The position numbers and the translations under genes were made by a program. This document shows, piece by piece, positions 50,886 through 62,029 of a DNA stretch of 64,000 bases. The DNA comes from Sipunculus nudus. Lineage: Eukaryota; Annelida; Sipuncula; Golfingiida; Sipunculidae. A model generated the notes under the pieces. The model was not told the origin of the DNA. It did no database searches and saw only the letters and a program-made list of their open reading frames with translations. Location of the stretch: assembly GCA_026874595.1 (NCBI GenBank), contig CM049321.1, positions 2,232,479 to 2,296,478 of the forward strand, in the 5' to 3' direction. Each line of letters starts with the position of its first letter. The stretch's first letter is position 1.

Positions 50886-51540
50886 AATTTTTAATTCAGA
50901 TGACTTAATGTCATCTGAGCTATAGTTATGATGAATTGTATGTCATCTGTGCGTCTGTCTGTCTGTTCATTAGACTGGCACATTTTGAAATTAGACTTAC
51001 GAATCCAAAATTTGAGACACTTTATTTAATCAAGATTTAATTGTATGAAAGAAATTAGATCAAAATATTGTAAATTCTTCAAGTTTATAGCATATATAAG
51101 TGTGCGATCAGCACCTTCCATTTTGCACAACTTTGACCATAGCACATTTTATTCCTGTAAACACACTGCTGGTTTGCTTTTGACAGAAGGTACACATAAG
51201 GGTTTTATCTGTTAAAATATGAAATTTGAAAATATAAGCTCAGAAACAGGGCTCTTTCTTGATTTTTTTGGGGGGCTCTATTGTATTCACTTGCATTGTT
51301 AACTTAGTTCTAAGCAGCCCACTGTTGGTCACTGGAACTCATTTAATACAGCATTGCCTGCATACCCCACTTCCAGGGGATAATTATTCCATTACACTTG
51401 ATGTATATGGCCGGGATATTGCTGTGGGGGTGGGATGAGATATGATTTGAGATTAACTGCAACAGTAGGGTGCTTCTGAGTGATGCATTTCATATCAGGT
51501 ATAGTGTTCAGCTCTGTCCATCCGTGAACAATTTTATTCG
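50886..51540 (+). mobile_element. degenerate 5' half of a family F element
   Basis: Diverged head ('tgtcatctgagctatagtta'), 'gtctgtctgtctgtt', then 'ctggcacattttgaaa', 'caactttgaccatagcac' and 'ttttttggggggctctattg'. These are in the same order as in F2 (32,590-33,310), but a middle block is missing. The 3' tail is not seen. Confidence 0.7.
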
Positions 51541-52009
51541 ACATAAAATATCTAAATAAGGCCAACAAAATAAAAAGGTATGGTTCTCAGGCTCTTTTTT
51601 TTTAGAAATCACTGCAGGTTGGTGTTCTTTTCTTTTACCATTTATTGTATGTTTCAGTGAAAATGTCAACTGACCATGGAAAAGTATGAAAATAACAGGG
51701 TGTTTTTGCTAAACAGGTAAAAGTACTACATAACAAAGGAAATTGTATCAAAATTGTAATATTTTAATTTCTTGAAAGATGAAAATCAAAACAAGATGAC
51801 CAGAGGTCACACGCTTGCCAGAAATGGAAATGATACAGACAGATAGACAGAGAGTGCATGTAGAAACAGTCATATGAATTAGCAACATTGTGGGGGCAGC
51901 AGAAACGGATAATATGTTTATTTATGCATGCTGACCTTTAACAGCTGCATATCTTTCTAGTGTAAAAGGGACCAAGTTCAAAATTTTTTCATGAAATCCC
52001 GTTAATCTC
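51541..52009. other. unassigned
   Basis: No recognised feature apart from short homopurine and 'gacagatagacagag' iterations. Confidence 0.35.
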
Positions 52010-53090
52010 GTTTGACAAGAAGCAGTGAGACCTTTTCAGGTTTGTCATGTCAAGCTGGCCAAATGATATGAAATGCCGAAAACTAGACCTGTCTAGCTAT
52101 AAAAGCCGCTGAGTTATAAGCATTTGCATGAAATCTCGTGTTTTCTCGTTTGACGGGAAATGGTGCGAGCTTTGGCGAGATTACCAGTTTTGTCATGTCA
52201 GGTTTGTCAAATATTACAAAATGCCGGAAACTAGACCTGTCTACCTGCAAAAGTCGCCGTGTTTTAAGCATTTACGTGAAATCATGTTTTTTTCTCGCTT
52301 GACGAGATATAGTACGAGATTTGGCAAGACGAGCAGTTTTATTATGTCAAGACGGCCAAACGTTACGAAATGGCGAAAACTAGATCATTCTAGCTGTAAA
52401 AGTCGCCGAGTTATAAGCATTTCCGTGTACTCTCGTGTTTTCTCGTTTGACGAGATATGGTGCAGGATTTGGCCAGTCTTGTAGATTTGTCATATCAAAC
52501 TCTCTAAATGTTATGAAATGGAGAAAACTACATCTGTCTAGCTGTAAAAGTCGCCGAGTTATTAGCATTTCTGTGAAATCTCCTTTTTTATCGTTTGACG
52601 AGATATGGTGCAAGATTTGGCCAGTCTTGCAGGTTTTTCATGTCAAGCCATCCAAATGTTAATGAATGCCAAAAACTAGACCTGTCTAGCCGTGAAAGTC
52701 GCCGACTTATATGCATTTCTGTGAAATCTTGTTTTTCCACATTTGACCAGATATAGTGCGAGATTTCGCCAAGTATCGCAGTTTTACTATGTCAAGTTGG
52801 CCAAATGTTACCAAATGCCAAAAACTAGTCCTGAGTAGCTGTAAGAGTCGCCTAGTTATAAGCATTTCCATGATATCTCGTTTTTTTCTCGCTTGACGAG
52901 ATATGGTGCGAGATTTGGCCTGATTTCTTTTCTGGCGTGTCAAGCTGGTCATATGTTATGAAATGCCGAAAACTAGACCTGCGTAGCTGTAAAAGTCGTC
53001 GAGTTATAAGCATTTCCGTGAAATCTCGTTTTTTCTCGTTTGACGATAAACCGAGCGAAATTTGACGAGACTTGCAATTGAATGACTTAG
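52010..53090. repeat. 148-bp minisatellite, 7 units, each with a hairpin
   Basis: Units anchored by 'aactagacctgtct' start near 52,081, 52,229, 52,378, 52,526, 52,674, 52,823 and 52,971 (spacing 148-149). Each contains 'aaaagtcgccgagttataag', 'catttccgtgaaatctcg' and 'tctcgtttgacgaga'; the last folds as a 5-bp stem with a 5-base loop. CpG is frequent at these shared positions. Degenerate traces of the unit appear again at 53,460-53,580. Non-coding by appearance. Confidence 0.92.
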
Positions 53091-54110
53091 AACCAAGGGG
53101 AAGCAGCCTTATGCAAAAAACTAGACCCTTGAAACATAAATATTAACCGAGATAGAAGCCAAAAACTGCATATTTTCAGATCATCAAGTTTAACCCACAT
53201 ATTTGGTAACCATGGTAACGGCAGCACAAAGCTACATGTGCGGAGGAATAAGCCAATGTTCCTAGTTAAAGATACAACGATAAAAATTGTGCCATGTTTA
53301 AAATTATTTTAGATATTGCAGAAAAATGATATGTTACAGTGTGTCAGGTACCACGCCCCCTGGTGGCTATTTCCAAAAAATGAAAAACTGATTTCGAGAT
53401 ATTTATAAATAACACAAAATATATCAATTTCAAACCCATTTTAAAAAAATGCAACCTGTAGGTCATATTTAATGAAATCTCGAAGACTCTCGTTTGACGA
53501 GAAATGGTGCGAGACTTTCAGTTTAATCATGTCAAGCTGCCTATAAGGTACATAATGACCAAAACCAGACGTCTGTAGCTAAAAAATTGACAAAGTTACA
53601 AAAAATTGTCGTGTTATTTCCAATTTCCATGATTTTTGCCCAAAAAATGTAACCATGGTAACGGCAAATTTAAGTTAGCTACATGTCAAAAGAAAGGCCA
53701 GGTGATGACGAAAAAAATGAGCTATTGCAGAAGTGGATAAGCCTATTTATGGCGAAGTTATAGTGCAAAAACCGTTAACCATACCTGTCGTGACCTTGAC
53801 CCTTGACCTTGGAGCAATGTTGACCAAAAACAATAGGGCACCTAGAAATCGGTTAATCAATCAAGCCTGCAAGTTTCAAGTTGATTGATGGAAAAGTGTG
53901 GCCTGGAGAGTCGTGACAAACAAACAAACAAACAAACATCCAAAGAGACAAAGAGACAAACAGACATACGCAACTGACGAACATGCTTGCGGAAATCGAA
54001 GATTTCCGGCAAGCAACAAACATCCAAAGAGACAAACAGACAAACAGACATACGCAACTGACGAACATGCTTGCCGAAAAATGTTTGATGCCAGGTATTA
54101 AAATTGACGC
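53091..54110. repeat. degenerate continuation with 85-bp duplication and terminal hairpin
   Basis: Contains two copies of 'aaccatggtaacggca' (53,206 and 53,651) in similar contexts, and a tandem 'tgaccttgacccttgacctt' at 53,791-53,810. It also has (ACAA)n near 53,920 and an 85-bp direct repeat ('gacatacgcaactgacgaac' at 53,962 and 54,047). At 53,985-54,014 'gcttgcggaaatc' and 'gatttccggcaagc' form a ~13-bp stem with one bulge and a 3-base loop. This could be the hairpin end of an element that includes the 148-bp array. Confidence 0.6.
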
Positions 54111-54299
54111 GGGCGGTGCTTGAGAACCTTACCTTTTATTTTTTTATGCCTAAGATATCTCAATTTTTACTCAGATCTACTCCTAATTGTTGTAGCAGGT
54201 GCATCGTATGGGTTTCTAGAGCTGATAAGGTTTTGGTCATACTTGAATGATTTTTTGATTTTTAAAATCTTTTTATACAAAATTTTTACATTTCATATG

Positions 54300-54740
54300 T
54301 TACACTAAAAAGTTTTCCTGGGATTATTGGAATAGCACGAAAGCTGACAAGGGCTTTGATGGATTTTCAAGAAACTAACCATAACTATTTACCAATAGAT
54401 TATCTCACCCCAGTTTGATTAAGGGCAAATCCCCGGCCACATATTTAATGAGGTCAGAGGTCACAGAGCTATTTTGAAGGGTTGCCGTGATAACTTAGTA
54501 GGAATATGATGGATTTTTGTCAATCTCAGCAGAAATATTAATCAATTAAATATCTCACCTAATTTTTATTCCCAGCCAAATCCACGCATATTTAATTAGG
54601 ACACCAAACTTTGGTGGCACCATTGTGACTTACCGAAATTCTTATGGATTTTCATGAAACACTATAAACATAAACACTAATAGAGTTTCCCACTTGAATT
54701 TCATTCTCATAAAAATTCAAGCATATTTCATGAGGTCAGA
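54300..54740. repeat. three diverged ~143-bp tandem repeats
   Basis: 'gatggatttt' recurs at 54,358, 54,508 and (as 'tatggatttt') 54,643. Each is followed by an 'atctcacc'-like word, 'aatccccggccacatattta'-like sequence and 'atgaggtcagaggtca'. Non-coding. Confidence 0.75.
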
Positions 54741-56480
54741 GTTCAGCAGATTAGGTTCTCTGATTAAGCCTGCACAAAGTGTTTTTGAACAATTTTGTGA
54801 CTGTGAGTGTGTGTTTTCTAGTTGTTATTTTGAACTGTATTTCCAAAACTAAAGTTATTTCATCGCAAATGTAATCCACAAGATGCCATGTTGTGCTATT
54901 GTGGCACTTTAAAGAAACTAATTTCCACTTGAATAATTTGACCAAGTTAACATTAAAAAAAAAATTAAATCCACCTGTGTGCATAATGTGATGTTATATT
55001 ACCAAACTTAAGGATAAATGATGATGATATTGAGAAATTTGAATTGACTTATAGATCCAGATATATATGTTATATTGCAAATGTACGAAAATCAAAATGA
55101 TGAAACAAAGAAAATTGATAAAGTAATAAGTGAGGATCTAATGCACATTCATTATTTTCCTGCCTAAGACAAATTTGAAATAAAGTGATCAGCCTTGTTT
55201 GTCTCCCCTGTCATTCTACCCATTTTTAGCCCTTAGCCCTTAGGCTGAAGGGCTATTGTCGTCACCCAAGCTGTCCGTCCGTCCTCCGTCCGGCGTCCGT
55301 TAACTTTTACCTTGTGAGCGGGATATCTTGAAAAGGATTCACCGTCAGAATTTTATTTCCTCGGTAAAGATGTATATCGACAAAATCTCGGTCAAGTTCG
55401 AAGAAGGGTGACCTTGACCTATTTTTCTACATTTTAGAGCTGATTATAGAAAAACACTTAGATGCTTATTACTCAGTAACCATTTGGTGGATTTTCACAA
55501 AACTTACTATGATTATTGGGACTGATAGTCTGTACCTGCTACACAAGTTTGGTGGCGCCACCTACAATTTCTGATTTTAAACTAATTTTTATCGGATTTT
55601 TCAACTTTGGGCTTGTGAGCGGGATATCTCTAAAAGGATTCATAATAGGAATTTTATTTCTTTGGTGAAGATGTATATGGACAAAATCTCGGTCAACTTC
55701 GAAGATGGGTGACCTTGATCTACTTTTCAAGGTCACAGAGCTTATAATAGAATAAAACTGAGAAGCTTATATTTCAGGAAGCATTTGGTGGATTGTTATG
55801 AATCATGGTACATACCTCTCCATTTTAAATTTATAACTGAGACATGTACAGATATACATCCATGTGAGAACAGATATTTAGTACTTGTTACTGTTACCAC
55901 CTCTAAACACTCTTCTTTTGGCTGAGGGCTTTTGTCAGCTTCTGCTGATATTCTAGTTATATTCAGTAATCATGGATCATCTGTTTTTCCTGTACTAACT
56001 GTTGAATTAAATTTTATATCCCATAAGTATATTCAGAGATGTTGTAACTCCCACCATTTAGCGCCATTGAAAACCCCTACTTGCATCTGGGGACCGGGGC
56101 TGTTAGTTATTTGAAAAAAATATATATAAAACTGAAAAAAAGGTGTAGAAAAAAATTAGAATTTAATTGAACACACGTGTCACCTGCTGAGCTGTCAACA
56201 ACTTATCAAGGAGTCAACCACTGATCATGGTGTTGGTATGTATCTTATGTTTAAAACTGCTTACAATGTTTCAGTTTCATCATTAGAAGACACATGGTCA
56301 GATCACATAGTATTATTTGCAACAATTTTCTTACTTGTCAGTACAAATCTATCATATTAACCAATACCCACCTTATACTACCTTTTCCTCTCAGACTTTA
56401 TCTCCATTAGTTTTTATTTTAGTTTTTTCCTTTAAGGTCATTTTTAGCATAGCACAATGACCAACAGGTCCCTTGTTTTA
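54741..56480 (+). mobile_element. family F element, 3' half (F1 subtype), interrupted by element E
   Basis: 54,860-55,200 matches 34,540-35,030 of F1 ('gtaatccacaagatgccatg', 'gtgaggatctaatgcac', 'cattattttcctgcct'). 56,170-56,480 matches 35,170-35,442 ('cacatggtcagatcacatag', 'ttatctccatt'). It ends with the diverged tail 'agcatagcacaatgacc' + 'aacaggtcccttgtttt'. The Helentron-like element E (55,225-55,956) sits inside. The 5' head is not identified. Confidence 0.7.
55225..55956 (+). mobile_element. Helentron-like non-autonomous element E
   Basis: The 5' end has 'gcccttagcc' (55,229-55,238) and the 3' end its near-inverse 'ggctgagggc' (55,920-55,929; 9 of 10 match), forming subterminal inverted repeats. 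Near the 5' end are a second hairpin ('agccctt'/'aagggct') and 'gtccgtccgtcc' repeats. The body holds two ~301-bp tandem repeats ('cttgtgagcgggatatct' at 55,311 and 55,612). The 3' terminus is a hairpin 'tcagc-ttct-gctga' (55,935-55,948) followed directly by 'tattctag'. These traits match Helentron-associated elements as described for the group. The class is inferred; no protein is encoded. Confidence 0.7.
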
Positions 56481-58204
56481 ATCACCATATCAGTAAAATC
56501 ATGCAGATGTGTAATGATTACAATTTAAATTAGACATCCTCTTTCGATTCTTATCACAAAGTGTCTGTGTGAGTTATTCACAGGGTTGCCAGCAGTCAAC
56601 TCTGAAAAAAATCTTGGACCTTTTACCTGACTGTTTTAGTTGATTTTCAGGGATAAACTAACCAACAAAATTTAAATTCCCTCTAGGAAATGTCATTCTA
56701 CTGCTAACACAAACCAAATGTTTATTTGAAAAATTGTAACTGTAAAGCAAAGCAATCTGAAACTAGAAATTTGGAATGACAATGTATCATTTAAAAAAAG
56801 ATTCACTTTGTTATCTAGCATAAATCATGTTTATAAATTTATCATACAATAACAACGAATGACTTCTATGGATCAGTGTAACTGCACTGTGTTCTGCCTT
56901 TCTAGTTTGTTACCTGGTCAGATTCATGTCCTTGCATAAAATGTTTTACTAGTACTAAATATTAGTTCTATATTACTGCTAAGAAACAGGTGACCTTTCA
57001 TTGATGGTTGGTGCTATATGCATACATTTTGTGTATCCATGCTCTGCATCACTAGTCAATATCTATGTTCAAAAATCAAAGGGATTTAAGATTTAATCTA
57101 CTTACATAACACAACAATATTTGAAAGGAAAATGAAAATGTAGTATGAATTTATTGAATCCTGGCTCATGAGATGAAGAGGTCTTCCTGTTGGATAATCA
57201 ACTGCAGTTGCCATATAAGCCATTAAAATTCCGACTTCTCCCTTGCATACAATCATCAGAAAATCCAATTACTTTTTTTTTTAAATTCCATGACATTTCC
57301 CTGCCCTTGAAAACATAATATTTTCCCTTTCCTTTCCCTGACCACTGGCAACCTTATATGCAGCTAGAGCCCCCACAGTTTCCACAAGCCAGGGTGCATG
57401 ATATGTGATTCTTTTTGCATGTGCTTTTGAAGAAGCAAATACCTCACCACTTAACATAAACCAGACCGATCATTAGCTGTTTTAGTATACTTTCTAACAA
57501 CATCTACTAACCGAGAGTATTGGTCAATCCCTCTGTATCATGGTTGAATATCTAATTACTACAATATCAGTGCAACAGAATAGATCAGGTCCCCCCCCCC
57601 CCCCCCCCCAAAAAAAAAAAAAAAAATTGATACCTTCTAGGGTACAATGTTTTTGTCCAGTAGTATGACAGGGGAACCATACATTCATGTCTGGATAAAA
57701 TATTTTTGCAGTTTCAGGACCTAAGGAAGAATATCTTACTCAGCAGTATTATATCAGAGATCGTGTACATTGACACTTTTATTGCATAAAATTCTCTAAG
57801 ATGCAAATTAGTGGTTGCCATCATTTTCCTAGCCGTGACAACCAGCCTCAGTAGGCAATTGGATAATTGGGCTGGTAAGCCTACTCGAGTTGTGATACAA
57901 GTAATATCAAGGAATGCATCACAGTGGTCTTGCATCAGGTTGCATTCATATTGTGGTAAACGTTCTGCCCATAATCTCAATATCATGCTAAGAATGATGA
58001 ATTAAAACAGTAGTATACATGTGAGCTCACAACCCAAACTGAAACACTGTCTCCATGGACACGGGTCATTTCCTGTATTGTATGCAAGCTGCCTGCCTAT
58101 TGTAACCTGTACGAGCCATGCTTGTATTCATGCCGTCATAAATTCAACAAACATGCCAAGGGTTTTACCAATGTGCTGGGTTAAAACTGAACATTTTCGC
58201 ACAT
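56481..58204. other. unassigned, no gene seen
   Basis: No element or coding signal recognised. A 90-codon minus-strand frame at 57,714-57,986 has no known domain. Confidence 0.4.
57591..57627. repeat. poly-C followed by poly-A
   Basis: 19 C followed directly by 18 A. Confidence 0.95.
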
Positions 58205-59080
58205 GCTTGGTACTTCTCCTCCCCCAACACACCCGTTCAATACACAGGACTAATAAACAAGATGAATATTCTTATAATTTCTGTATTAATTTTTTTGTTG
58301 AGACTTGAAAAATTTGCAGGATTTGAATCCTAATATTCAAATGTGATAAAATATTAGAAACTTATGTAAGTGCTCACCGACATATTTTAAGATTTAGTGA
58401 GAGATAATTCTTTATTTACATTTTATTCATTTCTCTTAAGGTTGACTGGCCCTTGATATGAATAAAACTATTATTTACTTAGTTAATCAGGAATATGGGA
58501 TTAATTTTTTCGCTCATATGGCCTTACATTTAAATATTGAAAACTTGATTACATACACACATTTTTAGCTCAGCTGACTGTTAGTCATCTGAGCTATAGT
58601 CATGGTCCCTTGTCCATCTGTCTGGCCATCTGGCCATGAACACGGCATAATTTAAAACTCTTGGACCTATGAATCCAAATTCGGCATACAGTTAGATGTC
58701 TAAAAAATCTCCTACCATATCCAATATCGAGTCACTATGACATTCATTCCTTTGAGATATTAAGGAAAAACCTCATTTTTCCATTAAAAACCCATTGTTG
58801 CACTTAATTTCAAGGCTGCCTGATATAAAAACCACTGATCTGTTTTTGATCATATTTCATGTTCCTCTATATATTTCCTCTAATCATACCAGATATTATG
58901 TCAGTATTGCTTTATATTTTTTAAGTCATGGGCCCACACATAATGCACTTTGTAAAAAAATCAGGAAATATATTTACTCACTAACCATGAAAAATGGAAA
59001 TGACTTTAATAAAACTGAATTTTGCAATATTTTTAATTTATTTGCATAAATATAAAAATCAACCTTGGCCAAGAAATGTT

Positions 59081-60474
59081 TTTTTAGCTCAGCTGACTGT
59101 TAGTCATCTGAGCTATAGTTGTGGTCCACTGTCTGACCGTCCGTCTGTCCGTCCATAGATGTTGCACGTTTTGAAACCGTAAGACCTAGGAATCCAAAAT
59201 TCGGCATAATACTAGATGTCCTCAAGATCTACTACCAAGCTGAAAACTGGGTCTTTGCAACTTTGTTCCTTTGAGAAATTAAGGAAAAACCTCAATTTTT
59301 TATTAAAGACCTATTTTCACACTTCAGGACTGCCTAATATCAAAACCACTTATCTGGTTTTCCTCATATTTACCATAAATATTCCACTATATAGTTCCTA
59401 TGTACATGCCAGAAATTAGATCTTTATTATATAATTGTATCCGCCAAAACAAAGTTTTATGGATACTATGTTTTTGACTGGGTTCTGCGGCCGCCACATT
59501 TGTTTCCGGAGAACTACTGTGAGACTATTGGACAGATTTTTCCAAAACTTGCACCAATTATCGGGTCACAAGTGAACTGGTGCCTAACCAATTGGCCTTG
59601 ACCTCTGACCTTTCCTCTCTGCCCAGCTTCCGTTTGTTTCCACACATAAACCCACATATCTCGGGAACCGTTTGACCGATCAGGAAAAAAATTTTGTACA
59701 AATGTAGGGCTTGGATAGCTTTGAAACATACACAAAAAATAGTGGCGCCACCTGCAACCATGTTTGCACAGTGTCCATCTGTTCATCTGCCTTGGGTTAA
59801 AATCACTCATATCTCTGCAGTTGTTTGACTAATTCACCTGGAATTCGGCATGCGTATACATCCTGGATAGTTTCTCGTTCAAATAACAGGTTGCACCACC
59901 TACAATCATGTTTACGTGGCAGACATCCATTCTAATATGTAATACATGTAACTCTATTTCCCCTTAAATTTGCCACTCAATCCATGCGTCACTTAACCCG
60001 TCCTACTCTGATTTTGGCGGATACACATAGTCGCTTGTCGACTACCCGTATTCTAGTTTTTAATAAATAGTTAAACTCTTATATCATTTGTGCTAGTGCT
60101 AGGGCATAGGTAACCTGTAATTATTGAATAACTGTAAACTAGGACGTTGTTAAAAGCATGATAGTTAACATGACTTATAGTTGACATTTTTTTTTCCATA
60201 CTTCTGCTGCAATGTAGATAAAATTATTAGGCCAAGTCAAAACCTGTGTGACAATAGCACTCTTTTTCCAAATGTAAATAATATAAATGACACCAGCCCT
60301 CTTCCCTCTCCAAGGATTTTATCAAGATCTTTACATAACTTCAGTTAAATGCCATCATCCTTATAAATCAGCATATATTACAACACAAAACTAACATTTG
60401 TCTTATCCTTCTTCCAAATCATATCTTATGATCAAAAATAAAAGCTAAGTGCCATGACCCATGGGTCATTTGTT
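59081..60474 (+). mobile_element. family F copy C, nested in copy B
   Basis: The head 'tttttagctcagctgactgt' lies at 59,081 in B's T run, followed by 'gtccgtctgtccgtcc' and a body matching 32,080-32,310 ('gaaaccgtaagacctaggaa'). Interrupted by element D from about 59,431 to 60,056. The tail is 'gctaagtgcc' plus the 16-base perfect palindrome 'atgacccatgggtcat' (60,454-60,469) and 'ttgttt'. The DNA between D and the tail matches neither 3' subtype, so it is a third variant or a rearrangement. Confidence 0.7.
59431..60056 (+). mobile_element. Helentron-like non-autonomous element D, innermost
   Basis: A perfect 13-bp subterminal inverted repeat: 'gtatccgccaaaa' (59,437-59,449) and 'ttttggcggatac' (60,012-60,024). 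The 3' terminus carries the hairpin 'tagtcg-cttgt-cgacta' (60,028-60,044), 'cccg', then 'tattctag' ending at 60,056 in front of a T run. The body has about three diverged ~150-bp repeats ('ctattggacagatttttcc', 'accgtttgaccgatcagg', 'tgtttgactaattcacctgg'). Hairpin plus CTAG at the 3' end, subterminal inverted repeats and a T-rich target fit Helentron-type rolling-circle elements (inferred). Confidence 0.75.
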
Positions 60475-60568
60475 TACATCAAGCCAGTGGTATGCAGTGT
60501 TATGTAACTGCTTCACTCCTCAGCTCATCTGTCTTGATCAGGCTGTCTGGAGTAACTACCACAAAGAG

Positions 60569-60571
<3 letters not shown>

Positions 60572-60611
<40 letters not shown>
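60572..60611. repeat. (TC)n microsatellite in copy B
   Basis: About 20 TC units at the place where copy F2 carries poly-C. Confidence 0.97.
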
Positions 60612-60613
<2 letters not shown>

Positions 60614-61735
60614 CCCTATCCTGTTGACATTCCGGTTCAATAAACAAGACAAATCTTAAAATATCACATTTTTTGAGCAACCAGCAGGATTATAAAGAAG
60701 ATGACTCGTAATTTCAATGCTAAATTCAATTTTTTGTTGAAACTTGACCAATTTTGAATTTTAAAAAAATTCAGGATTTAAATCCTAACATTCAAATGTG
60801 ATAAAATATTTGGATCTAGTGTGAGTGATCATTGACATTTAAGATTAAATAAGATATAAATACTTTGTAGCACTTCATTCATAGCTCTAATATTTTAAGT
60901 TGGCAGGGCTTTGATATGAATAACACTGTAAATCAGAAATATTGGGCAAATATTCGTGGTATTAATTTTTAGCTCATATTGCCATTTATTTAACTATTGA
61001 AACCTTAATAAGATAAATAAAATTTAATAAATTCACACATCTTTCGTTTATGAAATGTATCCTTTCATATAACATTTAGGCCCATGTTTGCCTTATTGCA
61101 TCACTAAACAGTTTTGTTTATAACACAGTGCAAATGCAATTTATATATACCTAATTGGCTTGTTTAAACATACTTATTAAATTTTGTTCATGCTCATTTA
61201 AATTTTTACAGCAATTTATCTCAGTTGATATATATTAATGTTTATTATTAAACTTTGGCTCAAGTCAGTTATTCTGTAATTTTAAAAAAAAAAGTTTCAT
61301 TTTAGCAGGGCCATTTACTCATAGCTTATCAACTGCTAATATATATATCAAAAACCAAAATTTATTTTGCATTTGGTAATATTTTCCAAAATTCAGCTGA
61401 GTGATGTGACCCATGGGTCCCTTAATTGTTTGTCTATGAACTGTATCCTTTCATATAACACTTAGGCCTATTTATTCCTTGTTGCATCATTTAATGGTTT
61501 CAAGCCTCAAGTTTCATTTATTAAACAGTGCATATGCAATTTATACCAAATTTTTACAGCATTTAATCTCAGTTGATAAATTAATGTTTATTATTATGCT
61601 TTACTCATGTCCATATTCTATAATTTATAAGGTTTCATCTTAGCAGGGCCTTTTCCTCTTAGTTTTACAAATGCTAATATATATGAAAAAAAACCCAGAG
61701 AAATAATTTTCCAAAACTCAGCTGAGAGATTTTTA

Positions 61736-62029
61736 TCTTGACTGTTTCTTCCTCTACTGAGGACAGGTGTTGCCGCCTGTATTTTTTTTGTTTTTAATGC
61801 ATTTCTTTTATTTTGAAAATAAAAAATGTATTGACACAATCAGGTCAATAATTACAGTAACTTTGGTTTCATCTGGCTGCCCTACAGTAATCACCATGTT
61901 TGTCTATCCAAAAATTTGTTTCTGGATGGTAACTCCAGTTTAGGTTGACATGGATTTTATACTTTACTTACTATGTAAGAACTTTATTGAATCTGAGGTC
62001 ATGAGGAATAATAACCCCCCCCCCCCAAA
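61736..62029. other. unassigned
   Basis: No recognised feature; a short C run follows at 62,017. Confidence 0.35.

Larger units (their letters stand above)
58567..61424 (+). mobile_element. family F copy B, nested in copy A
   Basis: The head 'agctcagctgactgttagtc' begins at 58,567 in copy A's T run. B runs to 59,080, where 'ccaagaaatgttttttt' is interrupted by copy C, and resumes near 60,475 ('tgatcaggctgtctgg', matching 33,458). The 3' end has 'tcagctgag' (61,393) and a perfect 'gacccatgggtc' (61,408-61,419). Some sequence is missing at the resumption point. A (TC)n tract lies at 60,572-60,611. Confidence 0.78.
58205..61735 (+). mobile_element. family F copy A, outermost of a four-level nest
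   Basis: 58,205-58,566 matches F2 from about 33,620 onward ('ttcaatacacaggactaata', 'atattcaaatgtgataaaat') and stops in the T run of 'cacacattttt'. It resumes at 61,428 with 'gtttgtctatgaactgtatc', exactly the next words in F2 (34,007) and in copy B (61,040). It ends near 61,735 after 'tcagctgagaga'; the 3' palindrome is lost. Copies B, C and element D lie inside. The 5' half is missing. Confidence 0.78.
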
